This document shows, one piece after another, positions 8,732 through 19,466 of a DNA stretch of 64,000 bases (position 1 is its first letter; the number at the start of each line of letters is the position of its first letter). The notes beneath the pieces were generated by a model. It was not told where the DNA came from, searched no databases, and was given only the letters and a program-made list of their open reading frames with translations. The stretch comes from Candidatus Acidiferrum typicum. GTDB taxonomy: Bacteria > Acidobacteriota > Terriglobia > Acidiferrales > UBA7541. The stretch lies in assembly GCA_025463055.1 (NCBI GenBank), contig JAOAPV010000122.1:1-64000 (forward strand), given 5' to 3'. A program made the position numbers and the translations under genes.

Positions 8732-11700
8732 ATGGCTACCGATACAAGAGCTTCAGCACGGGCCTTCGTACGAAGCCTGAATATTCTGCTGAAATTCGCG
8801 CGCCTGTATGAGTTTGGGCACGTGCGCACCGCCGCGCAATTTGAAACAACCTGGAAGGAACTGCGCAGCGCATTGGATGAAAGTGGCGGCAGTGGCGTGC
8901 TGCTCGGCGCGTCCGGCACGCAGATTTTGCTCGACGGCGTTCCGCTAGGGTCCGCCGCGGGCGAGCGCAGCTTCGCGCAACTGCTGATCTCTTCGGGAAT
9001 CGCCAGCATTCACTTCTCACCGACTTTGACCCAGCCGCAGTTGGCGCGCTTTGTGCGCGCTTTCCCCAGCGGCAATTCCAAGCCTACTGCATTGGCGGAG
9101 CAGTTGAAATCCGCGCTCGGCGGCGAAACCAGTATCAAGGTGAACGAGATTCGCTACGTCGCGGAAGATTCTTCCGTCGCTGGAATTAAGGTTGCCGCGC
9201 AGCTCACGGCGAAAGCTCTGGGCGTGCACGGTGACAAGTACCGCGACTTTTTTGAAGATCCCAACAAAATGTTGCAGATGATTCTCGCCGCGGAAAGCAG
9301 CCGTGTGGCCAGTGGCGGGGGAGGCGGAGGTTCGGGACCAGGATTCGGTCTGGGCGGAGGTGTTCCTGGCGGGGGTGGCGGAACGGGCGGGTCCGGCGGT
9401 GGAGGCACCGGTTCGGGCGGACCAGGCGGCGGGAGTGGAGGCGCTAGCGGCTCCGGAGGCGGAGGTGGCGGCGCGGTGGATGCCGGAAATTTGTGGGGCA
9501 CGCCAAGGCAAGGGGGCGGTAGCGGTGGTGGCGGAGGCACCGGCGCTGGCGGTGGAGGTTTTGGCGGTGGTGCAGATGGCGTGGGTGGACCCGGAGGAGG
9601 TAGCGGAGGCACGGGCGGCGTCGGAGGTGGAAGCGGCTCCGGACCAGGCGGCGTCGTCGGAAGTGGCGTCGGAGGTGGAAGCGGCTCCGGACCAGGTGGC
9701 GGCGGAGGTGGCGCGTCAGGAGGTCCTGTCACGTCCGGCAGCACTCCGGGCAAATGGCTAGCCGCGTCGGCGATGCTGCCGCGCGCCGGATCACTACCAG
9801 GTGGTGCCGGTGCGGGAACCGGTGAAACGGGCGGATATGCCGTAGCAGAAGAAGATGTACGAGCGATGCTCGGACTTTTCGCGCAATTGGGCAAGTCGCG
9901 CAAAGACCCCGAAGCGCGAATGGAAGTACCCACGTTTCAATCGAGATTAAGCGCGCTGCCCGTTCGCGCGCAATACACGCTGCAGCAAGCCCTCGCCGGA
10001 CTTGCCTCGCAAGCTCCTAACGAAAAACCTGATAAGCCCATGCTGCTCAAGCTGGCCGAGCACGTGGCCATTCGCTTCGCGCTGGACAGCTATGAACGCG
10101 GCGAGTTGCGTGTGAACGCCGTCAAACAAATGCTCGACCGCATGAATTCGGAAATTGAAGGGCTGCGCAAAATTTTGGCTTCCCAAGAAGACATGATGGC
10201 CAATGCGGGATTGCAGGTGCAGTCTTACACGGAGCTACTGGACCAGGAGTTTTGGGCGCAAGTGCCCGACGAAAACAAAAAGGAAGTGCTGACGTCCGAC
10301 GAATCCTGGTGCGTGCCGCCGCGCAATGTTCGTGCCTACCTGGAAGAGATGCTGCGGCGCGGCGAGCTGAAAACCGTAAATGAAATTTTGATGAAGTATG
10401 CGGCTTGTATCTCCCTGGATAATCCGGAGGCACGCCGCACTACAGCAATTGGCCTCTCGGATTTGGCGGAACTTTACGGAAGCGGTGATGGCAGCGCGCT
10501 CATGGACGCCATCCGCAGACTCGGAAATCAGTTGGCGGTGGAGCGCGAGCCAGAGCTGCAGACACTGGTGAGCGCAGCGTTCGTGCGGCTGAGCCAGGAA
10601 GCCGCGAGTAAGCGGTGTTACCCGGCGATGCAGCAAGCGCTCGCTTCGCTGGATAGCGTGGAAGCACAGCGTCCCGGCTCCACCCAGAGCCTACGGCCGC
10701 GTATCGGCGCCGAAGAGCGCATGCCGGAATTCGTCGAAGAAGCGTTGCGCAGCGGCCAAATTGCGGATGGCATGCTCGACATATTGGCGCTCATGCCTAA
10801 GGCGACCCTGCAGTACGTCACCACCAGGTTCGGCCATTGCGGATTTCGCGATGATTGCGAGCTGCTAAGCGAAATTGTGCGCGGCCTCGGCGAAGATGCC
10901 ACACAGCGTCTGGTGGAGACGCTGCAGACCGCACCTGCATCTGAGGCGGCGGAAACCGTGGGTCTGCTCACGCTGCTTGCGCCTGAGGCGGCCAGCAAGA
11001 TTATTTCCGTTCGTCTCTCACAATGGCCCCGCACGGCGCACGATCGTACCGTCCGGCAGCTATCTTCTGCCCCGCCCAGCCGGCGCGCGCAGCTGCTGGT
11101 GGCGCTCTACGATTCGCTCGATGTGTTGATTCGTCCGCTCGCGATCGACGAAATGGGAATGAGCGGGCAGCCGGAATGCATTCCAAAGATCCTCGAGCTC
11201 GCGGAAAATGAAATGACGTCCGGATTCACGCGCGTAAAGGCTATTGAGGCGTTGGGCCGGCTGCGCGGCACGGCCGCCACTCCGCTGCTGATACGCATCA
11301 TGGACGCGCGCCAGCTCTGGCGCTGGCAGTATCCGGAGGAATTGCGCGTCACATCCGCACAGGCGCTCATGCGCATCGACGCCAACACCGGCTTGGACAA
11401 GCTCGCGCCCTGCGGGTTTGACCGCAAGGATTTGGTCCTGGAACCCACTGATCCGGACCCGAATGTTTCCGTCATTCGTCAGCGCCGCTACGCCCGTCTG
11501 AAGCTGGGCCGCAACCTCGTAGCGACTACAGTAAACCTGCGCGAAAATTTCCGGTTGTCGATCCCGGAGTTAAATCTCGGCGGCGGTGTGGGCACTGGCG
11601 AGCGTCATCTTGCGCCCGGTTCGTTGCTAACTTTGAAAATCGCCGTCGGCGTGCGCCACATCAAGGCCCAGGCGGTAGTGCGTGGAGCGCGGCCGCAAGC

Positions 11701-11845
11701 CATGGCTTTCGAGTTTGTGGAAATGGATTTGGAAGATCGCAGCCGCCTGCGCAAATTATTGATGGAACTTGGCGGTCTGCCCCTCGCGGCGCAAGCCACG
11801 AACCGCACACGCCGGCGCGGCCGCATGGCCTTTTCCAAAAACTAA
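8732..11845 (+). CDS. Large PilZ-domain protein with glycine-rich linker and HEAT-like helices (paralogue 1)
   Basis: A 1037-residue soluble protein in four parts. Residues 1-190 form a conserved N-terminal domain (ARAFVRSLNILLKFARLY, then LLGASGTQILLDGVPL) that I cannot assign to a named family. Residues about 194-332 are an extreme Gly/Ser linker with internal direct repeats. Residues about 365-900 are alpha-helical with HEAT-like repeats such as RVKAIEALGRLRGTAATPLL. The C-terminal 110 residues look like a PilZ domain: an RxxxR-type start RQRRYARLK and a strand pattern ending FEFVEMDLEDRSRLRKLL. The second PilZ motif reads ELNLGGG rather than the classical NxSxxG, so c-di-GMP binding is uncertain. 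No signal peptide or membrane segment is present. It is tandem with a paralogue at 12075-14843 and both precede secA. The role is unknown. Confidence 0.85.
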   Translation: MATDTRASARAFVRSLNILLKFARLYEFGHVRTAAQFETTWKELRSALDESGGSGVLLGASGTQILLDGVPLGSAAGERSFAQLLISSGIASIHFSPTLTQPQLARFVRAFPSGNSKPTALAEQLKSALGGETSIKVNEIRYVAEDSSVAGIKVAAQLTAKALGVHGDKYRDFFEDPNKMLQMILAAESSRVASGGGGGGSGPGFGLGGGVPGGGGGTGGSGGGGTGSGGPGGGSGGASGSGGGGGGAVDAGNLWGTPRQGGGSGGGGGTGAGGGGFGGGADGVGGPGGGSGGTGGVGGGSGSGPGGVVGSGVGGGSGSGPGGGGGGASGGPVTSGSTPGKWLAASAMLPRAGSLPGGAGAGTGETGGYAVAEEDVRAMLGLFAQLGKSRKDPEARMEVPTFQSRLSALPVRAQYTLQQALAGLASQAPNEKPDKPMLLKLAEHVAIRFALDSYERGELRVNAVKQMLDRMNSEIEGLRKILASQEDMMANAGLQVQSYTELLDQEFWAQVPDENKKEVLTSDESWCVPPRNVRAYLEEMLRRGELKTVNEILMKYAACISLDNPEARRTTAIGLSDLAELYGSGDGSALMDAIRRLGNQLAVEREPELQTLVSAAFVRLSQEAASKRCYPAMQQALASLDSVEAQRPGSTQSLRPRIGAEERMPEFVEEALRSGQIADGMLDILALMPKATLQYVTTRFGHCGFRDDCELLSEIVRGLGEDATQRLVETLQTAPASEAAETVGLLTLLAPEAASKIISVRLSQWPRTAHDRTVRQLSSAPPSRRAQLLVALYDSLDVLIRPLAIDEMGMSGQPECIPKILELAENEMTSGFTRVKAIEALGRLRGTAATPLLIRIMDARQLWRWQYPEELRVTSAQALMRIDANTGLDKLAPCGFDRKDLVLEPTDPDPNVSVIRQRRYARLKLGRNLVATTVNLRENFRLSIPELNLGGGVGTGERHLAPGSLLTLKIAVGVRHIKAQAVVRGARPQAMAFEFVEMDLEDRSRLRKLLMELGGLPLAAQATNRTRRRGRMAFSKN
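9617..9696 (+). repeat. 32-bp direct repeat inside the glycine-rich linker
   Basis: The same 32 bases occur at 9617-9648 and 9665-9696, 48 bases (16 codons) apart, so expansion or loss keeps the frame. They encode Gly-Val-Gly-Gly-Gly-Ser-Gly-Ser-Gly-Pro type sequence. This indicates that the linker grew by in-frame duplication. Confidence 0.8.
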
Positions 11846-12074
11846 GCGGTCCACCCGGCTTGACCATACAGAAAAGTTTCTGTAGCCGCCCTGATCCAGT
11901 TCGACGTTGTGCACTGTCCTTCTAAGGAACGAAACCGTACCTTCGGACAGGTTCTTGCTCCGTTCTTTCGGCGTATGCCCCGTGGAGCACATGGAACCTC
12001 TGTACCATTGCCGCCCTCCCGCTATGAAGCTACGGTACTAGTGAGGTAGTCCCATTGGGACGCACCCCACGAAT

Positions 12075-14843
12075 TTGAAAGTAGCCGACCCCAAAACGAC
12101 GGCAGCACGGGCTTTCGTCAGAAGCCTGAACATCCTCCTGAAGTTTGCCCGTTTGTACGGTTTTGACCATGTCCGCACGGTCGAGCGGTTTGATAGCGCC
12201 TGGGGAGAATTGCGCTCGGCCATTCCAGACACGACAAATGCAGGCCTGCTTCTTGCCGCCACAGGTTCGCAGTTGCTGCTGGATGGTGTGCCACTCGAAG
12301 GCGCTCCCGCGGAAAAACAATTTGCAGAGTTGCTTTCCGCCGCGGGTGTCGGCAGCGTGCAGTTTTTCCCCTCCATCGCATATGAGGAACTGGATCGATT
12401 TGTTCGCGCGTTTCCCACCGGCAAATCGAAGCCGGCGGAGCTGGCTTTGCAATTGAAAGAAGCCTTGGCTGGCGTGCGCGGAATTCGCATCAACGAAATT
12501 TGTTTCGTGGCCACGGACTCCCGCATGAAGGACGCCGGCATTGCCGCGCAGTTGGCAGCCGTCACGCTCGGCAGTGACTCTGACCAGTTCAATAGCTGGA
12601 TGAATGACCCTCAAAAACTTTTGGAGATGATCGCTGCGGCGCAAGGATCGAAAGGCGCTGACGCACCTGGCTCGGCCATCGGTTCCACCGGCGGCCCTGC
12701 CAATGGCGGTGCATCCGGTGCCGCGGAGAAGGGCAGCGCCCTTGCGGGAAATGGCCACACCTCCAACGGATCGTCTGCGCAGACCGACGTGTCAGCAGCT
12801 CCCGGACCAGGCGGCAACTCCCTTGATCCTACCGAAGCGGAGATGTACCGCATTCTGACCGCGCTGACAAGTTTCGGGCAAGTCGGCGCAAGCGGCGTCG
12901 CGGGCGCGGGAGTTCCCGGTAATCCGGCTGTCCCTGAAGAACTGGCGCAATTGCCCGTTCGCTCCCAGGATATTCTGAAGCAAGCCCTTGCGGAGCTCGC
13001 CGCAAAAGCGCCCAGTCACAAACCCGATCAATCTGTTCTGATTCAGCTTGCCGAGCATCTGGCCATCCGCTTCGCGCTAGAGCGCTTCGAACGCGGCGAA
13101 GTGAAAGTCAATGCGGTGCGGCAAATGCTCGATCGCATGAACCAGGAAATCGATAGTCTTCGTAAAATACTTGGCGCGCACGAAGACAAAATGAGTGATG
13201 CGGGCCTGCTGACGGAATCGCACCGCGAAATTTTGGATCGCCAATTTTGGGCCGCGGTTCCCGAAAGCGGCAAGCGAGCGGTTCTTCTCTCCCAGGAAGC
13301 CTGGTGCATTCCTCCGAAGAACGTTCAGTCCTACGTCAACGACTTGGTGAAAAAGGGAGATATCGGCGAGGCTGTCAGCATCCTGCAGAATTACGCGGCA
13401 TGCACCGAAAGCGAAGATAGCGAGGCACGCAGGAAATCCGCCACCGGCATATCGCAGCTTGCCGAGCTTTACGCAAGGACCGATCCCAACCTGCTCGGCG
13501 AAGCCATGCGGCATCTCGGTTTGCGTTTGAGCGTTGAGCAAGATGCCGAGTTGCAGGCATTGGTCAGCGCCGCGTTCGTACGTTTGAGCCAGCAAGCGGC
13601 AACCAACCGTTGTTTTCCGGCCATGGAACAGGCCCTGGGTTTGGTCGCCGGTGTCGAGAGCCAGCGTCCGGGCATTGCCCAATCATTGCGTGGGAAGATG
13701 GGTATTGAAGAGCGTATCCCTGAGTTTGTGGAAGAGGCACTGCGGGCACGACAAACCTCGGCAGGGCTCACCAATGTACTGAGGCTGCTGCCGCAAAGCA
13801 CCATGGAGCAGCTTGCCAGCCGCTTTAATCGTTGCAGCTTGCGCGAAGATGCAGAGCACATTGCAAACTTGGCAAGCGATTTGGGTGAGGAAAGCCTGCA
13901 GTACCTGCGCAGCGTAGTGCGCGGCGGTCCCGTGCCGGAAGCCGCCGAAATGGTTGGCCTCCTTAGCAAACTCGATCCGCAAGCTGTCGAAGTTTTTCTT
14001 CCCGGCCGCATCAAGAATTTTCCGCGCATTTCGCAGGATCGTGTTGTCCGCCAGCTTTCTGCCAGCGGCGCGCCAGGGCGATGCCGCATCCTCTTAAACC
14101 TTCTCGATCATGTGGACCCTCTGGTGATGCCGCTAGTCATCGACGAAATCGGTATCGCCGCGGACCGCGAAGCCCTCGGCCGCCTCACGAACATTATCGA
14201 CGGTGATGTACCCGCTGGAGCTGGACCTTTCTTGCGCGTAAGGGCTGCGGAAGCGATGGGCCGCATTCACGCGCCTGAATCAATTACCGCGCTGAAACGC
14301 ATCGTCGAGTCCAAAAAAGTTTTTGGTTGGGCTCATCCTCAGGAGTTGCGCATCGCTGCTTTGCAGTCGCTCGAGAAGCTCGATCCGTCGTGGGCGCGCG
14401 AATTCTTGCCGAAGAGCGGCTTGACCAAAGCGGACCTCACGCTAGCTCCGCTGGAAATGGCGGTCAACTGCAAGTTTGTCCGCCAGCGACGGCATACCCG
14501 CGTCCGCCTGCAAAAACCATTGGTTGCGTACAGCGTCAATCTGAGTCAGAACTGCCGCATGGATATCCGCACGGCCAGCCTGGCGGGCGGGGTCGCCGTT
14601 ATTGATCGCCACTTACCTCCGGGCACGCCAGTTCAATTGAAAATGAATATCGGTTTGCGCAATCTCCAAGCCACCGCTTTGCTGCGCGACTATCGTGGGC
14701 AGGGCATGTCCTTCGAAATCGTGGACATGAATCTGGAAGAACGAGGCAAGCTCCGCCGTTTGCTAGCCGACAATCTCTCTTCAGGTAGCGTGGTGGAAGA
14801 AACCACCAAACCTATCGTAGCCTCGGAAGTAGCCGCCAGATAA
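12075..14843 (+). CDS. Large PilZ-domain protein with HEAT-like helices (paralogue 2)
   Basis: A 922-residue paralogue of the preceding gene with the same N-terminal domain (ARAFVRSLNILLKFARLYGF, LLAATGSQLLLDGVPL), helical middle (MLDRMNQEIDSLRKILG, SAAFVRLSQQAATNRCFPAM) and C-terminal PilZ-like domain. Its linker at about residues 195-275 is only moderately Gly/Ala/Ser-rich, unlike the extreme Gly tract of paralogue 1. Here the PilZ motifs are closer to consensus: RQRRHTRVRL, then TASLAGG, which fits the D/NxSxxG pattern except for its first residue. The start is uncertain. The frame is closed by a stop at 12042, no in-frame ATG or GTG gives the conserved N-terminus, and TTG at 12075 is the likely start. 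It ends about 250 bases before secA. Confidence 0.83.
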   Translation: MKVADPKTTAARAFVRSLNILLKFARLYGFDHVRTVERFDSAWGELRSAIPDTTNAGLLLAATGSQLLLDGVPLEGAPAEKQFAELLSAAGVGSVQFFPSIAYEELDRFVRAFPTGKSKPAELALQLKEALAGVRGIRINEICFVATDSRMKDAGIAAQLAAVTLGSDSDQFNSWMNDPQKLLEMIAAAQGSKGADAPGSAIGSTGGPANGGASGAAEKGSALAGNGHTSNGSSAQTDVSAAPGPGGNSLDPTEAEMYRILTALTSFGQVGASGVAGAGVPGNPAVPEELAQLPVRSQDILKQALAELAAKAPSHKPDQSVLIQLAEHLAIRFALERFERGEVKVNAVRQMLDRMNQEIDSLRKILGAHEDKMSDAGLLTESHREILDRQFWAAVPESGKRAVLLSQEAWCIPPKNVQSYVNDLVKKGDIGEAVSILQNYAACTESEDSEARRKSATGISQLAELYARTDPNLLGEAMRHLGLRLSVEQDAELQALVSAAFVRLSQQAATNRCFPAMEQALGLVAGVESQRPGIAQSLRGKMGIEERIPEFVEEALRARQTSAGLTNVLRLLPQSTMEQLASRFNRCSLREDAEHIANLASDLGEESLQYLRSVVRGGPVPEAAEMVGLLSKLDPQAVEVFLPGRIKNFPRISQDRVVRQLSASGAPGRCRILLNLLDHVDPLVMPLVIDEIGIAADREALGRLTNIIDGDVPAGAGPFLRVRAAEAMGRIHAPESITALKRIVESKKVFGWAHPQELRIAALQSLEKLDPSWAREFLPKSGLTKADLTLAPLEMAVNCKFVRQRRHTRVRLQKPLVAYSVNLSQNCRMDIRTASLAGGVAVIDRHLPPGTPVQLKMNIGLRNLQATALLRDYRGQGMSFEIVDMNLEERGKLRRLLADNLSSGSVVEETTKPIVASEVAAR

Positions 14844-14891
14844 ACTCTGCCATTTCAACTATCCGCCCAGGCGCCATCAAGCGCGCCACCT

Positions 14892-14926
14892 GTAGCGCAC
14901 AGCGCTGAGTCCACGGAGCCCTGCGG
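14892..14926. repeat. GTAG-headed repeat, degenerate copy
   Basis: CCTGTAGCGCA followed after 20-odd bases by GGAGCCCTGCGG closely matches the element at 19238-19270. Its left arm has diverged (CGCACAGC instead of CGCAGGGC), which weakens the hairpin. It lies in the gap between paralogue 2 and secA. I treat it as a decayed member of the REP-like family described in the findings. Confidence 0.55.
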
Positions 14927-15091
14927 CCTTTCCGCCGCCTCTTGGCGCACCTGCCCCTCTTAGATTTGGCGATCCTGCTTCCAGTTTGGCGCTCACGCAT
15001 CTAAACAGATAGAATAAAGTGCTTACGCTGGTGTCTTGTCCGCTTGAGTGGGCACCCGCGCGGTCGAACACGGCAGAAAACGAAGCCATTC

Positions 15092-18079
<2,988 letters not shown>

Positions 18080-18090
18080 TGCTCTTCTTA

Positions 18091-18116
18091 GTAGGGGCGC
18101 AGCACTGCTGTGCCCC
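18091..18116. repeat. GTAG-headed hairpin (REP-like)
   Basis: GTAG at 18091-18094 leads into an 11-bp stem, 18094-18104 with 18106-18116 (GGGGCGCAGCA against TGCTGTGCCCC), with one G-T wobble and almost no loop. It lies between the secA stop and the mrp start and is nearly identical to the copy at 20018-20042. Confidence 0.75.
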
Positions 18117-18148
18117 ATTTCAGCAAGATCTCAGATAGGAACCCGCAA

Positions 18149-18994
18149 ATGCCTCCAGGCGCACCGCAACCGCAACAAATGCCCGAACGCCAGCCCATCC
18201 CCGGCGTAAAAAATCTCGTAGCCGTCGCCAGCGGCAAAGGCGGCGTCGGCAAAACCACGGTCGCAGTCAATCTCGCGCTAGCTCTTTCCAAGCTCGGTCA
18301 CAAAGTCGGCCTCCTCGACGCCGACGTCTACGGCCCCAACGTCCCCATAATGCTCGGCACCACGCAAGAGCCCCTCGCTACCATGGACAAGCGCATCATT
18401 CCGATCGACGTAGCCGGCCTGAAAATGCTCTCCATGGGCCTGCTCAACCCCGGCGACAAGCCCATGATCTGGCGCGGTCCCATGCTGCACAGCGTCATAA
18501 CGCAATTCCTGCGCAGCGCACAGTGGGGCGAGCTCGACCACCTCATCATCGATCTCCCGCCCGGCACCGGCGACGTGCAGCTCACGCTAATCCAAACCGT
18601 AGCAGTCACCGGCGCCGTCGTAGTCACCACGCCGTCCACCGTGGCCCTCGCCGACGTCCGCAAAGCCATCGAAATGTTTCGCCAGGTAAACGTTGAAGTT
18701 CTCGGCGTCGTAGAAAACATGAGCACCTTCACCTGCCCCCACTGCGCCAAGCCCATCGACATCTTCGGCCACGGCGAAGGCGCAAAAACCGCGCAAGCCT
18801 ACGGCGTCCCCATCCTCGGCGAAATCGAAATCGATCCCCGCATCCGCATCGGAGGCGACACCGGCAAACCCGTAGCACTACAAGGGGAGAACGCCATAGG
18901 CGCCAAGAGCCTCTACGACCTAGCCCGAGCCGTAACCACCCGTCTAGACCAACTATCCGGCACACCGAGCGGCCCGTCAGTCCAAATCGACTAA
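18149..18994 (+). CDS. mrp: Mrp/ApbC-type iron-sulfur cluster carrier ATPase
   Basis: A P-loop ATPase of the Mrp/NBP35 family that assembles or carries Fe-S clusters. From the ATG at 18149 it has 281 residues. Visible are the deviant Walker A SGKGGVGKTTVAVNLALAL, LLDADVYGPNVPIMLG, the Walker B-type HLIIDLPPGTGDVQLTLIQ, and the cluster-bridging motif CPHC in STFTCPHCAKPIDIFG. The N-terminal MIP18-like domain found in many Mrp proteins is absent, giving the short form. The ATG at 18149 is chosen because AGGAA lies eight bases upstream. An in-frame GTG at 18110 would overlap the GTAG hairpin. The gene stops exactly where another GTAG hairpin begins. Confidence 0.93.
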   Translation: MPPGAPQPQQMPERQPIPGVKNLVAVASGKGGVGKTTVAVNLALALSKLGHKVGLLDADVYGPNVPIMLGTTQEPLATMDKRIIPIDVAGLKMLSMGLLNPGDKPMIWRGPMLHSVITQFLRSAQWGELDHLIIDLPPGTGDVQLTLIQTVAVTGAVVVTTPSTVALADVRKAIEMFRQVNVEVLGVVENMSTFTCPHCAKPIDIFGHGEGAKTAQAYGVPILGEIEIDPRIRIGGDTGKPVALQGENAIGAKSLYDLARAVTTRLDQLSGTPSGPSVQID

Positions 18995-19019
18995 GTAGCA
19001 CAGGCACTCTTGCCTGTGC
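18995..19019. repeat. GTAG-headed hairpin (REP-like)
   Basis: GTAG at 18995-18998 starts the base after the mrp stop codon. GCACAGGCA (18998-19006) pairs perfectly with TGCCTGTGC (19011-19019) around CTCT. Same layout as the copy after fabI at 27093. Confidence 0.75.
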
Positions 19020-19131
19020 CTCCGTCAATCGTCAACACGGTTTCCACTCGCATGGCGTGCAGCGTGGCCGCTCTGCTAACCTCAGCGCACTCTGCGTCTC
19101 TGCGTTATCTTTCTCCGGATATCATTTTCTT

Positions 19132-19159
19132 TTGAGCGTAAACCGAATTTTGCTATAAT
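19132..19159 (+). promoter_or_regulatory. Predicted sigma-70 promoter for a small transcript
   Basis: TTGAGC (19132-19137) and a perfect TATAAT (19154-19159) are separated by 16 bases. The -35 matches consensus in four of six positions. Transcription would begin near 19166 and run straight into the terminator at 19193-19223. Confidence 0.55.
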
Positions 19160-19165
19160 CACCTC

Positions 19166-19223
19166 CGGGCACATCCAGGTAAAGCCACGGCGTGCGGCAA
19201 CCAAGTTGCCGCATTTTCTTTTT
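19166..19223 (+). ncRNA. Candidate small RNA or terminated leader
   Basis: About 58 bases lie between a predicted promoter and a strong intrinsic terminator, with no open frame of note. The 5' part is unpaired and contains GGTAAAGCCACGG. The 3' part is the terminator hairpin. It could be an independent small RNA or an attenuated leader of the carbonic-anhydrase homologue about 245 bases downstream. I compared it by memory with common riboswitch cores and could not match it to one. The coordinates are inferred. Confidence 0.4.
19193..19223 (+). terminator. Rho-independent terminator
   Basis: TGCGGCAAC (19193-19201) pairs perfectly with GTTGCCGCA (19205-19213) around CAA, followed by TTTTCTTTTT. 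The strength and T-run are those of a true intrinsic terminator on the plus strand. Confidence 0.85.
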
Positions 19224-19237
19224 GACAAGCAAGACCT

Positions 19238-19270
19238 GTAGCGCAGGGCGCAGTCCGCGGAGCCCTGCGG
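19238..19270. repeat. GTAG-headed hairpin (REP-like), long-loop type
   Basis: GTAG at 19238-19241, then CGCAGGGC (19242-19249) pairs with GCCCTGCG (19262-19269) around a 12-base loop. The element at 14892-14926 is a diverged copy of the same sequence. Confidence 0.7.
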
Positions 19271-19327
19271 GTTTTTCCGAGATGCAAGCAAGGTCTTTCG
19301 TACAACCCGGAGATGTTCCGTAAGCCC

Positions 19328-19394
19328 CTTTAGAATCAACACTTCTACAAGTGTTCATTCTAAAGAGACTTAAACTCATTTAGAATCAACACTT
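19328..19394. repeat. 17-bp inverted repeat plus a direct copy 50 bp on
   Basis: The arm at 19328-19344 (CTTTAGAATCAACACTT) pairs with 19349-19365 with a single C-C mismatch and a 4-base loop. The inner 16 bases of the left arm recur exactly at 19379-19394, 50 bp downstream. Three copies of one 16-mer in a 66-base span upstream of a gene suggest a regulator-binding array, though an RNA hairpin is possible. Confidence 0.65.
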
Positions 19395-19466
19395 ACGCAA
19401 AAACGGGGGAGGGGAGGTGTTACGGTTAACTAAGCCCAATCTCTCGCCCCACGCAGGCGGCACAGA

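Larger units (their letters stand above)
18995..19466. other. Intergenic region packed with hairpins and a possible small RNA
   Basis: These 472 bases between mrp and the carbonic-anhydrase homologue hold, in order, a GTAG hairpin, a promoter-like pair, a short predicted transcript with a terminator, a second GTAG element, and a long inverted repeat with a 50-bp-spaced direct copy. Two overlapping minus-strand frames of about 85 codons (19082-19379) cross these structures and have no recognisable protein features, so I do not call them. Confidence 0.7.

Noticed and set aside
9154-9933. A 259-codon minus-strand frame rich in proline
   Set aside because: It is the complement of the glycine-rich linker of the PilZ gene (GGN codons read as NCC, Pro). 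The sense gene has a conserved paralogue, so the proline frame is a shadow.
12030-12758. A 242-codon minus-strand frame at the start of PilZ paralogue 2
   Set aside because: The plus frame matches the paralogous gene over its whole length, and the minus frame matches nothing recognisable.
19166-19223. c-di-GMP-I (GEMM) riboswitch
   Set aside because: AAAGCCACGG recalls part of the GEMM core, but the second helix, the tetraloop receptor and the GGGUUACCG-type strand are missing.
19082-19379. Two overlapping minus-strand frames of about 85 codons
   Set aside because: They cross a promoter-terminator unit, a GTAG hairpin and the 16-mer array and have no recognisable protein features.
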